A DNA stretch of 5,653 nt from an uncultured Oscillospiraceae bacterium. GTDB lineage: Bacteria > Bacillota > Clostridia > Oscillospirales > Oscillospiraceae. The translations under genes were made by a program, and so were the position numbers. The notes under the pieces were generated by a model. It saw only the letters and a program-made list of their open reading frames with translations. It ran no database searches and had not been told where the DNA came from. The stretch covers positions 1-5,653 of the forward strand of contig CAADSF010000183.1 in NCBI GenBank assembly GCA_900751035.1, written 5' to 3'. Positions 1 to 5,098 of the stretch are shown in pieces (position 1 is the stretch's first letter; each line of letters starts with the position of its first letter).

Positions 1-684
1 CGGCTGAATCTGCCGTTTTTCCGCCTGTACCGCCTGTATGTAAGCTATACCGACGAGCGGCAGGGGAAGGAGCTTCCGTGGGAGGACGGCTCCGAGCAGA
101 CCGTCCGGGACCATTCCGGCTGGCGCTTCGCGGCTGCGGCCGCGCTTGCGGCGCTGCTGATTGCGGGCGGCGTGCTGCGCGTTCTGCTGCCGGTCGGCCC
201 TGTTTACCGCGGGGAGCTGACCGTTGCGCAGTTTGCGGAGAATTTCAACCGGATTCAGCGCCAGCTCGATAAGCTGGGCATCGAATTGGACGAAAATGGC
301 CGCTGGCTGAACGAATCGAACGATGGGACGATGATCGTCGTGTTCCATGACAGGCTGCCGCAGCTCGAATATCAGACGGAAAACGGCATTCTGACCGGTA
401 TCGTCTATCATGCCGAGGCAGACGTGGGGGACACATGGATGAGCATCCCATCCGGCGCTGTGATGGAGCTTTCCCTGTTTGCGTTCGCCGGAGCGGAAAA
501 GGGGCACATCCTGCTCAATAAGCCCCTGCAGACGGCTGCATCCGAACTGTGCGACAGCGTGTTTTCCGAATACCACACCGTCGTGGACGGCGTCGCGGTC
601 GATTATACCTATTCCGACACATGGAACGATTCCGTGCGGACGCAGTACAATTACACCCTTACGCTGCGCAAGGTACAGGGGTAA
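1..684 (+). CDS. Unrecognised membrane-anchored protein (3' part; N-terminus outside window)
   Basis: The frame is open from the first base to a TAA at 682-684 and gives 227 residues, so the gene begins upstream of the window. Visible residues 1-40 are polar and charged (for example YTDERQGKELPWEDG). One clear transmembrane segment follows at about 42-64, rich in Ala, Leu and Val. About 160 soluble residues then run to the end, with alternating hydrophobic and polar residues that suggest a mostly beta domain, probably outside the cell. There is an ATG at 78 in another frame and an in-frame TTG/CTG-type start at 172, but the frame is open and plausibly coding upstream of both, so neither is taken as the start. 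The last codons are followed 13 bp later by a strong hairpin. I do not recognise the family. A DUF-type membrane protein of Clostridia is the best description, and any function would be a guess. Confidence is good that it is a gene and low on its role. Confidence 0.75.
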   Translation, partial: RLNLPFFRLYRLYVSYTDERQGKELPWEDGSEQTVRDHSGWRFAAAAALAALLIAGGVLRVLLPVGPVYRGELTVAQFAENFNRIQRQLDKLGIELDENGRWLNESNDGTMIVVFHDRLPQLEYQTENGILTGIVYHAEADVGDTWMSIPSGAVMELSLFAFAGAEKGHILLNKPLQTAASELCDSVFSEYHTVVDGVAVDYTYSDTWNDSVRTQYNYTLTLRKVQG

Positions 685-697
685 CGGCCCCGGCGGC

Positions 698-737
698 GGC
701 TCCCCTTATCGTGCGGGGCACGACAAGGGGAGCCTTT
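698..737 (+). terminator. Intrinsic terminator after the first gene
   Basis: The arms 698-714 and 718-734 form a 17-bp stem with a single A/C mismatch around a GGG loop (GGCTCCCCTT paired with AAGGGGAGCC at the base). Only three T residues follow (735-737), so the U-tract is weak, but the stem is very stable. It lies 13 bp after the stop codon of the plus-strand gene, which is the expected place. Confidence 0.7.
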
Positions 738-754
738 GCTGCGTACCGGTTTTG

Positions 755-786
755 ACAGACAAAGCCCCGGCAAATGGCCGGGGCTT
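755..786 (-). terminator. Intrinsic terminator after thiT
   Basis: A perfect 10-bp stem is formed by 762-771 (AAGCCCCGGC) and 777-786 (GCCGGGGCTT) with a 5-base loop. Read on the minus strand it lies 12 bp beyond the thiT stop and is followed by TTTGTCTGTC, a U-rich but interrupted tail. Together with the separate hairpin at 698-734 it insulates the two convergent genes. Confidence 0.7.
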
Positions 787-798
787 GCGGAAAACTGT

Positions 799-1365
799 TT
801 ATTTGCCCTGCATGGCCTTGAGATCGTCGCCGCGCAGGTACTTGCGCATGGGCTTGGACAGGACGGCAATGATTGCGAGGCAGAGGACCAGATCGATGAG
901 GACATAGCTGCCGTTGTAAACGGCGGAATAGAGCCAAGGGTTCGTGTAGATGGAGTTGAACAGCTTGGTCGGTGCGTTGATGCGGTAGATCGTGACGCCG
1001 CTGATGAAATGGACGAGGAAGCGGCAGACGCATGCGACCGCCGCGCCGATATACAGGCCGCCCTTCATCTTCCGGAAGAACGTCGCAACGCCAAGCACTG
1101 TGAATGCCAGCACATAATCGAGCAGCATCGACGTCGGGCCCGCTGCGTAAGCGCCGTCAAAGATCAGCTGGAGCAGGCCGTAGGCAAACGCGGCGAGGAA
1201 GCTGTGCTTCCAGTCCCAGCGATAGAAATAGATGAACAGCGGCAGCATACCGATGCAGACGCTTCCGCCCTGCGGCAGCTCCATCAGCTTGACATAGCTC
1301 AGGGCTGTCGCCAGCGCGACCATGATCGCGCCCTCGCAGAGCGCATACACCTTGGATTTCTTCAT
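799..1365 (-). CDS. thiT: ThiT, thiamine-specific S component of an ECF transporter
   Basis: This 188-residue, very hydrophobic protein has about six membrane segments and matches the ThiT (YuaJ) family in length and motifs. Known ThiT proteins bind thiamine with high affinity and work with the shared EcfA/EcfA'/EcfT energy-coupling module, which is not in this window. Visible family signatures are the ALSYVKLMELPQGGS stretch at residues 21-35, followed by GMLPLFIYFYRW (39-50). Further signatures are LLDYVLAF (81-88), RFLVHFISG (115-123) and Y146...YNGSY (150-154). H119, Y146 and N151 are likely counterparts of thiamine-binding residues described in Lactococcus ThiT; this is inferred from motif and spacing, not from an alignment. 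The start at 1365 is chosen because GGAGAG lies 6 nt upstream; an in-frame ATG at 1398 falls inside the leader terminator hairpin. The upstream TPP riboswitch independently supports thiamine as the substrate. The gene is monocistronic. Confidence 0.93.
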   Translation of the reverse strand: MKKSKVYALCEGAIMVALATALSYVKLMELPQGGSVCIGMLPLFIYFYRWDWKHSFLAAFAYGLLQLIFDGAYAAGPTSMLLDYVLAFTVLGVATFFRKMKGGLYIGAAVACVCRFLVHFISGVTIYRINAPTKLFNSIYTNPWLYSAVYNGSYVLIDLVLCLAIIAVLSKPMRKYLRGDDLKAMQGK

Positions 1366-1371
1366 AAAAAT

Positions 1372-1377
1372 CTCTCC
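1372..1377 (-). promoter_or_regulatory. Ribosome binding site that fixes the thiT start
   Basis: On the minus strand GGAGAG is followed by ATTTTT and then the ATG of residue 1 (MKKSKVY). It sits one base past the T-tract of the leader terminator, so only read-through transcripts carry it. No comparable site serves the ATG at 1398. Confidence 0.75.
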
Positions 1378-1378
1378 G

Positions 1379-1426
1379 AAAATAAAAAAGTACCGCACAC
1401 AACCGGATTTTGGTGTCGTGCAGTAC
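1379..1426 (-). terminator. Riboswitch-controlled intrinsic terminator in the thiT leader
   Basis: On the minus strand the arms 1426-1412 (GTACTGCACGACACC) and 1404-1390 (GGTTGTGTGCGGTAC) pair around a 7-base loop. The stem has about 14 pairs, including one G-U, and one bulged base on each side. It is followed directly by TTTTTTATTTT (1389-1379), a strong U-tract. Lying between the TPP aptamer and the ribosome binding site, it is the expected expression platform: TPP binding should favour this hairpin and stop transcription. I did not resolve a convincing competing antiterminator by eye. Confidence 0.85.
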
Positions 1427-1461
1427 GCAGCATGTCGATAGAGATCTCATATACGAAGCAG

Positions 1462-1541
1462 CTTCCTACGCCGGCATTACCCGGATCAGGTTTAAGGGAC
1501 ATGCGAAAAACGCAATCTCAGCCAGTTGCCCAGCGCCCCTG
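1462..1541 (-). ncRNA. TPP riboswitch (THI element) aptamer upstream of thiT
   Basis: The minus strand shows the conserved TPP aptamer blocks in order. GGGG lies at 1539-1536, GCTGAGA at 1522-1516 and ACCTGATC at 1491-1484. They are followed by GGGTAATGCC at 1482-1473 and CGTAGG at 1470-1465. A small variable hairpin (TGCG, AAAAA on the plus strand, CGCA; 1502-1514) sits where the P3 arm extension is expected. In known TPP riboswitches the GCTGAGA block recognises the pyrimidine half of thiamine pyrophosphate and the GYGTAGG side reads the pyrophosphate. All core blocks are intact, so a functional aptamer is expected. The P1 boundaries are approximate. Confidence 0.95.
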
Positions 1542-1567
1542 TGTTCGATTGTCTGTGGCCTGTGGGT

Positions 1568-1596
1568 ATTATAGCGTCTGAGCGCAGCGCCGTCAA
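1568..1596 (-). promoter_or_regulatory. Sigma-A-type promoter for the thiT leader
   Basis: On the minus strand TTGACG (1596-1591) and TATAAT (1573-1568) are separated by exactly 17 bp, close to consensus. Transcription would start near 1561, about 20 nt before the TPP aptamer, giving a leader of about 195 nt. Confidence 0.85.
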
Positions 1597-1620
1597 GAAA
1601 AATTTAAGTGCGGCGGCCTC

Positions 1621-1648
1621 TTGCTTTTTTGCCGAAAACCGTTACTAT
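1621..1648 (+). promoter_or_regulatory. Possible promoter for the MATE gene
   Basis: TTGCTT (1621-1626) and TACTAT (1643-1648) are 16 bp apart on the plus strand, and the start codon is 35 bp further on. An overlapping TATAGT (1646-1651) gives a 19-bp spacer. The match is moderate. If correct, this promoter is back to back with the thiT promoter, with 24 bp between the two -35 boxes. Confidence 0.4.
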
Positions 1649-1668
1649 AGTATGGCTGACTTTCGTTC

Positions 1669-1675
1669 AGGAGGG
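1669..1675 (+). promoter_or_regulatory. Ribosome binding site that fixes the MATE start
   Basis: AGGAGGG lies 7 nt before the ATG at 1683. The frame is open further upstream to an ATG at 1608, but that start has no such site and would overlap the likely promoter. Confidence 0.8.
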
Positions 1676-1682
1676 TTTCCAT

Positions 1683-3041
1683 ATGACAAAGACGGTTTCC
1701 CGTGGGCCTGATCTGCTGCATGGCCCTGTTTTTTCAAATATGACCCGCTTTTTCCTGCCGATCATGCTCGGCTCGCTTCTCCAGCAGCTGTATTCCATGG
1801 TCGACGCGGTTGTCCTTGGCCGTCTGGTCGGCAAGACGGCGCTGGCCGCCGTCGGCGGCTCGGATCTGGTCATCATCAATCTGGTCGTGGGCTTTTTCGT
1901 CGGCCTGTCCTCCGGCGCCTGCGTCGTCGTTTCGCAGCATTACGGCGCGGGAGAGGGCGATATGGTCCGCAAGTCCGTCCACACGGCGCTCCTGTTTTCC
2001 GTCGTAATCGGCGCGGTCATGACGGCGCTGGGCATTCTCATGGCCCGGCCCGTGCTCGTCCTGCTCGACCCGCCCGCCGACACGCTGACCGATTCCATCG
2101 TCTATCTGCAATGGTATTTTGCCGGTATGATTCCCTCCATGGTCTATAACATGGGAGCGGGCATCCTGCGCGCCGTGGGCGATTCGAAACGGCCGCTTTA
2201 TTTCCTCATTGTCTGCGCCGCGGCAAACACAGGGCTGGATCTGCTGTTTGTCGCCGTTTTCGGCCTTGGGACGGCGGGCGCGGCCATGGCGACCAGCCTG
2301 TCGCAGCTGATCTGCGCGAGGCTCGTGATCTGGGTGCTGCTGCGCATTCCCGGCGACTGCCGCCTGCAACTGTCGGAGCTGCGGTTTGACGGTGCGCTTC
2401 TGCGCCGCATGACGGCCATCGGCCTGCCTGCCGGGCTTGCCACCATTATGTACAGCGTTGCGAACGTCATCATCCAGAAGGCCATCAATCTGCTCGGCAC
2501 GGACACGGCGGCGGCCTGGTCAATCTACTGGAAGCTCGACGGGTTCTACTGGCCCATCTCCAACGCCATCGGCATCACCGTCATGACCTTCACCGGCCAG
2601 AACTACGGTGCGCGGCAGCTTGCGCGCATTACCGCCGTCATCCGCACCGGCATGTGGATGCACGTCGGCTCCTCCGTGCTGTTCAGCGTGCTGCTGTTTT
2701 TGACGCGGGGACTGACCGTGCGGTTCTTCACCGACGACGCGAACGTCATGGCTGAGGGCAGCCAGATCATTACCATGCTGGCCTTCTTCTATCCGACGTT
2801 CTGCTGCGTGGAGGTCTTTTCCTCCGCCATGCGCGGCTGCGGGCGGAGCGTCATGCCGACGGTTCTGACGCTGTTCGGCACGTGTCTGCTTCGGCTGGCG
2901 CTGCTGTTTTTCGTGACGTTCCCGCATTTGAACAACTGGACCATCGCCCTGTGCTATCCCGCGACGTGGCTCACAACGTCCGTGCTGTTCGTAATCTATT
3001 ACAAGTGCTTCCGCTGGATGCCGGAGATCAAACAGGCGTGA
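1683..3041 (+). CDS. MATE-family multidrug/organic cation efflux transporter
   Basis: This 452-residue integral membrane protein has the length (about 450) and repetitive hydrophobic pattern of the 12-helix MATE family, which exports drugs, organic cations or metabolites in exchange for Na+ or H+. Family features visible in the N-terminal half are FFLPIMLGSLLQQLYSMVD (residues 23-41), VVLGRLVGKTALAAVG (43-58), VVSQHYGAGEG (82-92) and the loop GAGILRAVGDSKRPL (158-172). The second half repeats the pattern with GLPAGL (247-252), TFTGQNYGARQ (302-312) and SSAMRGCGRSVMPT (380-393). The start at 1683 is set by AGGAGGG 7 nt upstream. The gene is transcribed away from thiT and seems monocistronic. 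No clean T-tract terminator follows it; only an AT-rich 10-bp inverted repeat lies downstream. The substrate cannot be inferred. NorM/DinF-type subfamily names are possible but not assigned. Confidence 0.93.
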   Translation: MTKTVSRGPDLLHGPVFSNMTRFFLPIMLGSLLQQLYSMVDAVVLGRLVGKTALAAVGGSDLVIINLVVGFFVGLSSGACVVVSQHYGAGEGDMVRKSVHTALLFSVVIGAVMTALGILMARPVLVLLDPPADTLTDSIVYLQWYFAGMIPSMVYNMGAGILRAVGDSKRPLYFLIVCAAANTGLDLLFVAVFGLGTAGAAMATSLSQLICARLVIWVLLRIPGDCRLQLSELRFDGALLRRMTAIGLPAGLATIMYSVANVIIQKAINLLGTDTAAAWSIYWKLDGFYWPISNAIGITVMTFTGQNYGARQLARITAVIRTGMWMHVGSSVLFSVLLFLTRGLTVRFFTDDANVMAEGSQIITMLAFFYPTFCCVEVFSSAMRGCGRSVMPTVLTLFGTCLLRLALLFFVTFPHLNNWTIALCYPATWLTTSVLFVIYYKCFRWMPEIKQA

Positions 3042-3060
3042 AGAATGAATGATTTAGGAA

Positions 3061-3110
3061 TTTATATTTCATGGAACCGTATGCTGCTCACGAAATACCG
3101 GAAATATAAA
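3061..3110. repeat. AT-rich 10-bp inverted repeat after the MATE gene
   Basis: TTTATATTTC at 3061-3070 is the exact reverse complement of GAAATATAAA at 3101-3110, with a 30-bp spacer. No T-run follows on either strand in a typical terminator arrangement. It could be a weak transcript-end structure, an operator-like site upstream of the citrate synthase promoter, or chance in an AT-rich stretch. Confidence 0.35.
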
Positions 3111-3139
3111 AAATATTCTGCATAATCAAAAACGAGCTC

Positions 3140-3168
3140 TTGCATTTTCGCTGCCGCGTTGATATAAT
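3140..3168 (+). promoter_or_regulatory. Sigma-A-type promoter for citrate synthase
   Basis: TTGCAT (3140-3145) and TATAAT (3163-3168) are separated by 17 bp on the plus strand, in a locally AT-rich intergenic stretch. Transcription would begin near 3175, about 25 nt before the ATG, leaving a short leader that contains AGGAGGT at 3186-3192. Confidence 0.8.
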
Positions 3169-3200
3169 AAAGCCGACAAATCCGCAGGAGGTCCCGAACC

Positions 3201-4553
3201 ATGGCAACGCTTCTTGAAACCGACATCGCCCATCTGAGCGAAAACATTGCGCAGCAGTACGCCATCCCTGCGCAGTATTTTGAAGACCAGAGCATCAAGC
3301 GCGGCCTGCGCAACGCGGACGGCACGGGCGTGCTCATCGGTGTCAGCAAGGTCGGCAGCGTGCAGGGCTATTATATGATGGACGGCGAACGCGTTCCCAT
3401 GCCCGGCAAGCTCTATTACCGCGGCATCAGCGTCGAGGATATCGTAGACGCGCACCGGAAAAGCGGCACGTTCGGCTATGAGGAGGTCGCGTATCTGCTG
3501 CTGCTCGGCGCATTGCCCACGCAGGCGCAGCAGCGGCGCTTCAACGACGTCATGGCCCGCGCCCGCACCATGCCCGCCGGGTTCACCGAGGATATGATTC
3601 TCAAGGCCCCCAGCCGCAACATCATGAACCAGCTGGCCCGCAGTGTTCTTGCCCTCTATTCCTATGACGACCGTGCGGACGATACTGCGTTGGATAACGT
3701 TCTGCGGCAGTCCATCGGCCTCATCGCGCGCTTTCCGCTCATTGCGGCGAACGCCTTCGCCGCCAAGCGGCATTATTTTGACGGGGAATCCCTCATCCTG
3801 CACAACCCGGAGCCGGAGCTGTCCGTCGCCGAGAATATCCTGCGCATGATCCGCCCCGACGCGGCCTACACGCCGAAGGAGGCGCACCTGCTCGACCTCA
3901 TGCTCATCCTCCATGCTGAGCATTCCAGCAACAACTCCACCTTCGTCTGTCGCGCCATGACCTCGTCCGGTACCGATACCTACAGCGCCATCGCCGGTGC
4001 GGTCGGCGCACTGAAGGGCCCGCTGCACGGCGGCGCGAACGCCAAGGTCATGCAGATGTTCCGTGATATCCGCGAGCACGTCGGCACGGCCCCGGACGAT
4101 GCGGCGCTGGACGCGTATCTGGAGCGCATTCTCGACGGCGAGGCGGGCGACCGCTCCGGCAAGATCTACGGCCTTGGCCACGCGGTCTATACTATGTCCG
4201 ACCCGCGTGCCGTCGTCATCAAAAAATACGCCGCATCGCTTGCCAGCGCCAAGGGGAAGCTCCCTGAGCTGGAGCTGATGGAGCGCGTGGAGGCGCGGGG
4301 CATCGAGAAGATCATGACGCGCAAGCGCCAGTCGATCCCCATGTGCGCAAACGTCGACCTCTATTCCGGCCTCATCTACAGCATGCTGGACATTCCGGAG
4401 GATCTGTACACGCCCCTGTTCGCCACGGCCCGCATTGCAGGCTGGTGCGCACACCGCCTCGAAGAACTCGCCACCGGCAACCGCATCATGCGTCCCGCCT
4501 ACCGCGCCATGTTCATTCAGGCCCCGTACATCCCCGTGGACGCACGGACATAA
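3201..4553 (+). CDS. Citrate synthase (citrate/2-methylcitrate synthase family)
   Basis: This 450-residue cytoplasmic enzyme is predicted to condense acetyl-CoA with oxaloacetate to give citrate and CoA, feeding the oxidative branch toward 2-oxoglutarate and glutamate. The residues known to be essential in Si-type citrate synthases are all present. The catalytic triad is His276 in GPLHGGAN, His327 in GLGHAVYTMSDPR and Asp386 in NVDLYSG. The LHAEHSSNNSTF block at 237-248 and ARIAGWCAH at 410-418, whose Arg411 is the likely citrate-binding arginine, are also intact. Residues about 68-100 (YYRGISVEDI...EEVAYLLLLG) match the conserved N-terminal segment. The start is set by AGGAGGT 8 nt upstream. 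The gene has its own promoter and ends at a hairpin shared with the convergent spoVA operon. A 2-methylcitrate synthase role cannot be excluded by sequence, but no propionate-pathway genes are adjacent. The usual gene symbol would be gltA or citZ; I do not choose between them. Confidence 0.95.
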   Translation: MATLLETDIAHLSENIAQQYAIPAQYFEDQSIKRGLRNADGTGVLIGVSKVGSVQGYYMMDGERVPMPGKLYYRGISVEDIVDAHRKSGTFGYEEVAYLLLLGALPTQAQQRRFNDVMARARTMPAGFTEDMILKAPSRNIMNQLARSVLALYSYDDRADDTALDNVLRQSIGLIARFPLIAANAFAAKRHYFDGESLILHNPEPELSVAENILRMIRPDAAYTPKEAHLLDLMLILHAEHSSNNSTFVCRAMTSSGTDTYSAIAGAVGALKGPLHGGANAKVMQMFRDIREHVGTAPDDAALDAYLERILDGEAGDRSGKIYGLGHAVYTMSDPRAVVIKKYAASLASAKGKLPELELMERVEARGIEKIMTRKRQSIPMCANVDLYSGLIYSMLDIPEDLYTPLFATARIAGWCAHRLEELATGNRIMRPAYRAMFIQAPYIPVDART

Positions 4554-4590
4554 AAAACGGGAGAACGCCATGCACCGGCGTTCTCCCGTT
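4552..4590 (-). terminator. Convergent terminator between citrate synthase and the spoVA operon
   Basis: A perfect 14-bp stem is formed by 4556-4569 (AACGGGAGAACGCC) and 4577-4590 (GGCGTTCTCCCGTT) with a 7-base loop. Read on the minus strand it is followed by an unbroken T-run opposite 4557-4552, so it is a strong terminator for the spoVA operon. Read on the plus strand the tail is only TTCTGGTTACTT, so it should stop citrate synthase transcripts less efficiently. The A-run it uses overlaps the citrate synthase stop codon (4551-4553). Confidence 0.85.
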
Positions 4591-4594
4591 CTGG

Positions 4595-4681
4595 TTACTT
4601 GCAGTTCTTCGAATCCTGGTTCTGGGTCTGGTTCGAGGTGTTCTGCGATTCGGTTTTGTTCGTTTTGTTCTGCTTGCTCAT
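4595..4681 (-). CDS. Small Asn/Gln/Ser/Thr/Lys-rich protein, candidate small spore protein
   Basis: A 28-residue frame begins MSKQNKTNKTES and ends QDSKNCK. It contains 6 Asn, 5 Gln, 5 Lys, 4 Ser and 4 Thr, with one Glu, one Asp and one Cys (residue 27). No hydrophobic residue follows Met1, so it should be disordered and highly soluble. A strong AGGAGG (4693-4688 on the minus strand) lies 6 nt before the ATG, and the stop is 5 bp before the spoVA terminator stem. It is therefore the last gene of the spoVAD-spoVAE transcript, 59 bp after spoVAE. The ideal ribosome binding site, operon position and strongly biased composition argue that it is real. A role as a minor small acid-soluble or other forespore protein is inferred from context and composition only. 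It has no alpha/beta-type SASP motif that I can see and I do not recognise a named family. Confidence 0.72.
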   Translation of the reverse strand: MSKQNKTNKTESQNTSNQTQNQDSKNCK

Positions 4682-4687
4682 GATGAG

Positions 4688-4693
4688 CCTCCT
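4688..4693 (-). promoter_or_regulatory. Consensus ribosome binding site of the 28-residue gene
   Basis: AGGAGG on the minus strand sits 6 nt from the ATG at 4681. It is the main direct evidence that so short a frame is translated. A small perfect hairpin (TGCGGC/GCCGCA, 4706-4720) lies just upstream, between spoVAE and this site. Confidence 0.75.
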
Positions 4694-4740
4694 GAAAGTA
4701 TGAATTGCGGCGCAGCCGCAGGGATAGCTTGTCCGTTTTT

Positions 4741-5097
4741 TCAGGATTTATCCTTCGGATTGCAGAGCAGCGCGGCAAGAAAGCCGAAAAACACCGCCGC
4801 CGCGATGCCTGCCGCCGAGGCCTTGAGCCCGCCGGTCAGTACACCGAGAATACCCTGCTCCTTCACGGCCTCGCGCACGCCCTTTGCAAGCGTATTGCCG
4901 AAGCCCGTCAGCGGGACGGTCGCGCCTGCGCCCGCAAAGTCCACGAGCTTGTCATAGACGCCTGCGCCGCCCAGAATTACGCCCAGCACCACATAGCAGA
5001 CCAGAATCCGCGCCGGCGTGAGCCTTGTCTTGTCAATCAAAAGCTGGCCGAGCATACAGATTGCGCCGCCGACCAGAAATGCCTTCAGATAGTCCAT
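4741..5097 (-). CDS. spoVAE: Stage V sporulation protein AE (SpoVAE), DPA channel subunit
   Basis: This 118-residue membrane protein matches SpoVAE (SpoVAEb of Bacillus) in size and motifs. In the family it is part of the SpoVA complex in the spore inner membrane, which imports Ca-dipicolinate during sporulation and releases it on germination. Three hydrophobic segments are clear at residues about 5-21, 30-49 and 92-112. The conserved block GAGATVPLTGFGNTLAKGV lies at about 56-74, with the KEQGILGVLTGGLKASAAG region after it. The start at 5097 follows AAGGAG (5109-5104) by 6 nt; the frame is open further upstream only because it overlaps spoVAD in another frame. The spoVAD stop codon is one base upstream of this ATG, so the two are probably translationally coupled. 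Expression in the forespore (sigma G) is expected from the family; that promoter would be upstream, outside the window. Confidence 0.94.
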   Translation of the reverse strand: MDYLKAFLVGGAICMLGQLLIDKTRLTPARILVCYVVLGVILGGAGVYDKLVDFAGAGATVPLTGFGNTLAKGVREAVKEQGILGVLTGGLKASAAGIAAAVFFGFLAALLCNPKDKS

Positions 5098-5098
5098 C

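Noticed and set aside
1366..1398. A longer thiT start at 1398 adding 11 residues
   Set aside because: That ATG lies within the leader terminator hairpin and lacks a ribosome binding site, while GGAGAG precedes the ATG at 1365.
736..1581. A 281-codon plus-strand frame across thiT and its leader
   Set aside because: It is the antisense of thiT and the TPP riboswitch, has biased low-complexity composition and ends inside the thiT promoter region.
1608..1682. A longer MATE start at 1608 adding 25 residues
   Set aside because: The extension overlaps the likely promoter, has no ribosome binding site and is not typical of the family; AGGAGGG is placed ideally for 1683.
1734..2369. A 211-codon minus-strand frame inside the MATE gene
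   Set aside because: Antisense shadow of a well-recognised membrane protein; the His/Asp/Arg-rich composition is typical of the reverse strand of hydrophobic genes.
4682..4740. CATACTT near 4697-4703 (minus strand) as a sigma-G -10 box for the small gene
   Set aside because: A transcript starting the usual distance downstream would begin within or after the AGGAGG site, and no suitable -35 lies at the right spacing.
3126..4778. A 550-codon open frame on the minus strand across citrate synthase
   Set aside because: It is antisense to a gene with all catalytic residues intact. It is rich in Arg, His, Gly and Asp as expected for a GC-rich antisense shadow, has no ribosome binding site and runs through a terminator hairpin and part of spoVAE.
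4343..4957. A 204-codon plus-strand frame over the citrate synthase 3' end and spoVAE
   Set aside because: It crosses the convergent terminator and overlaps three better-supported genes in other frames, with no family resemblance.
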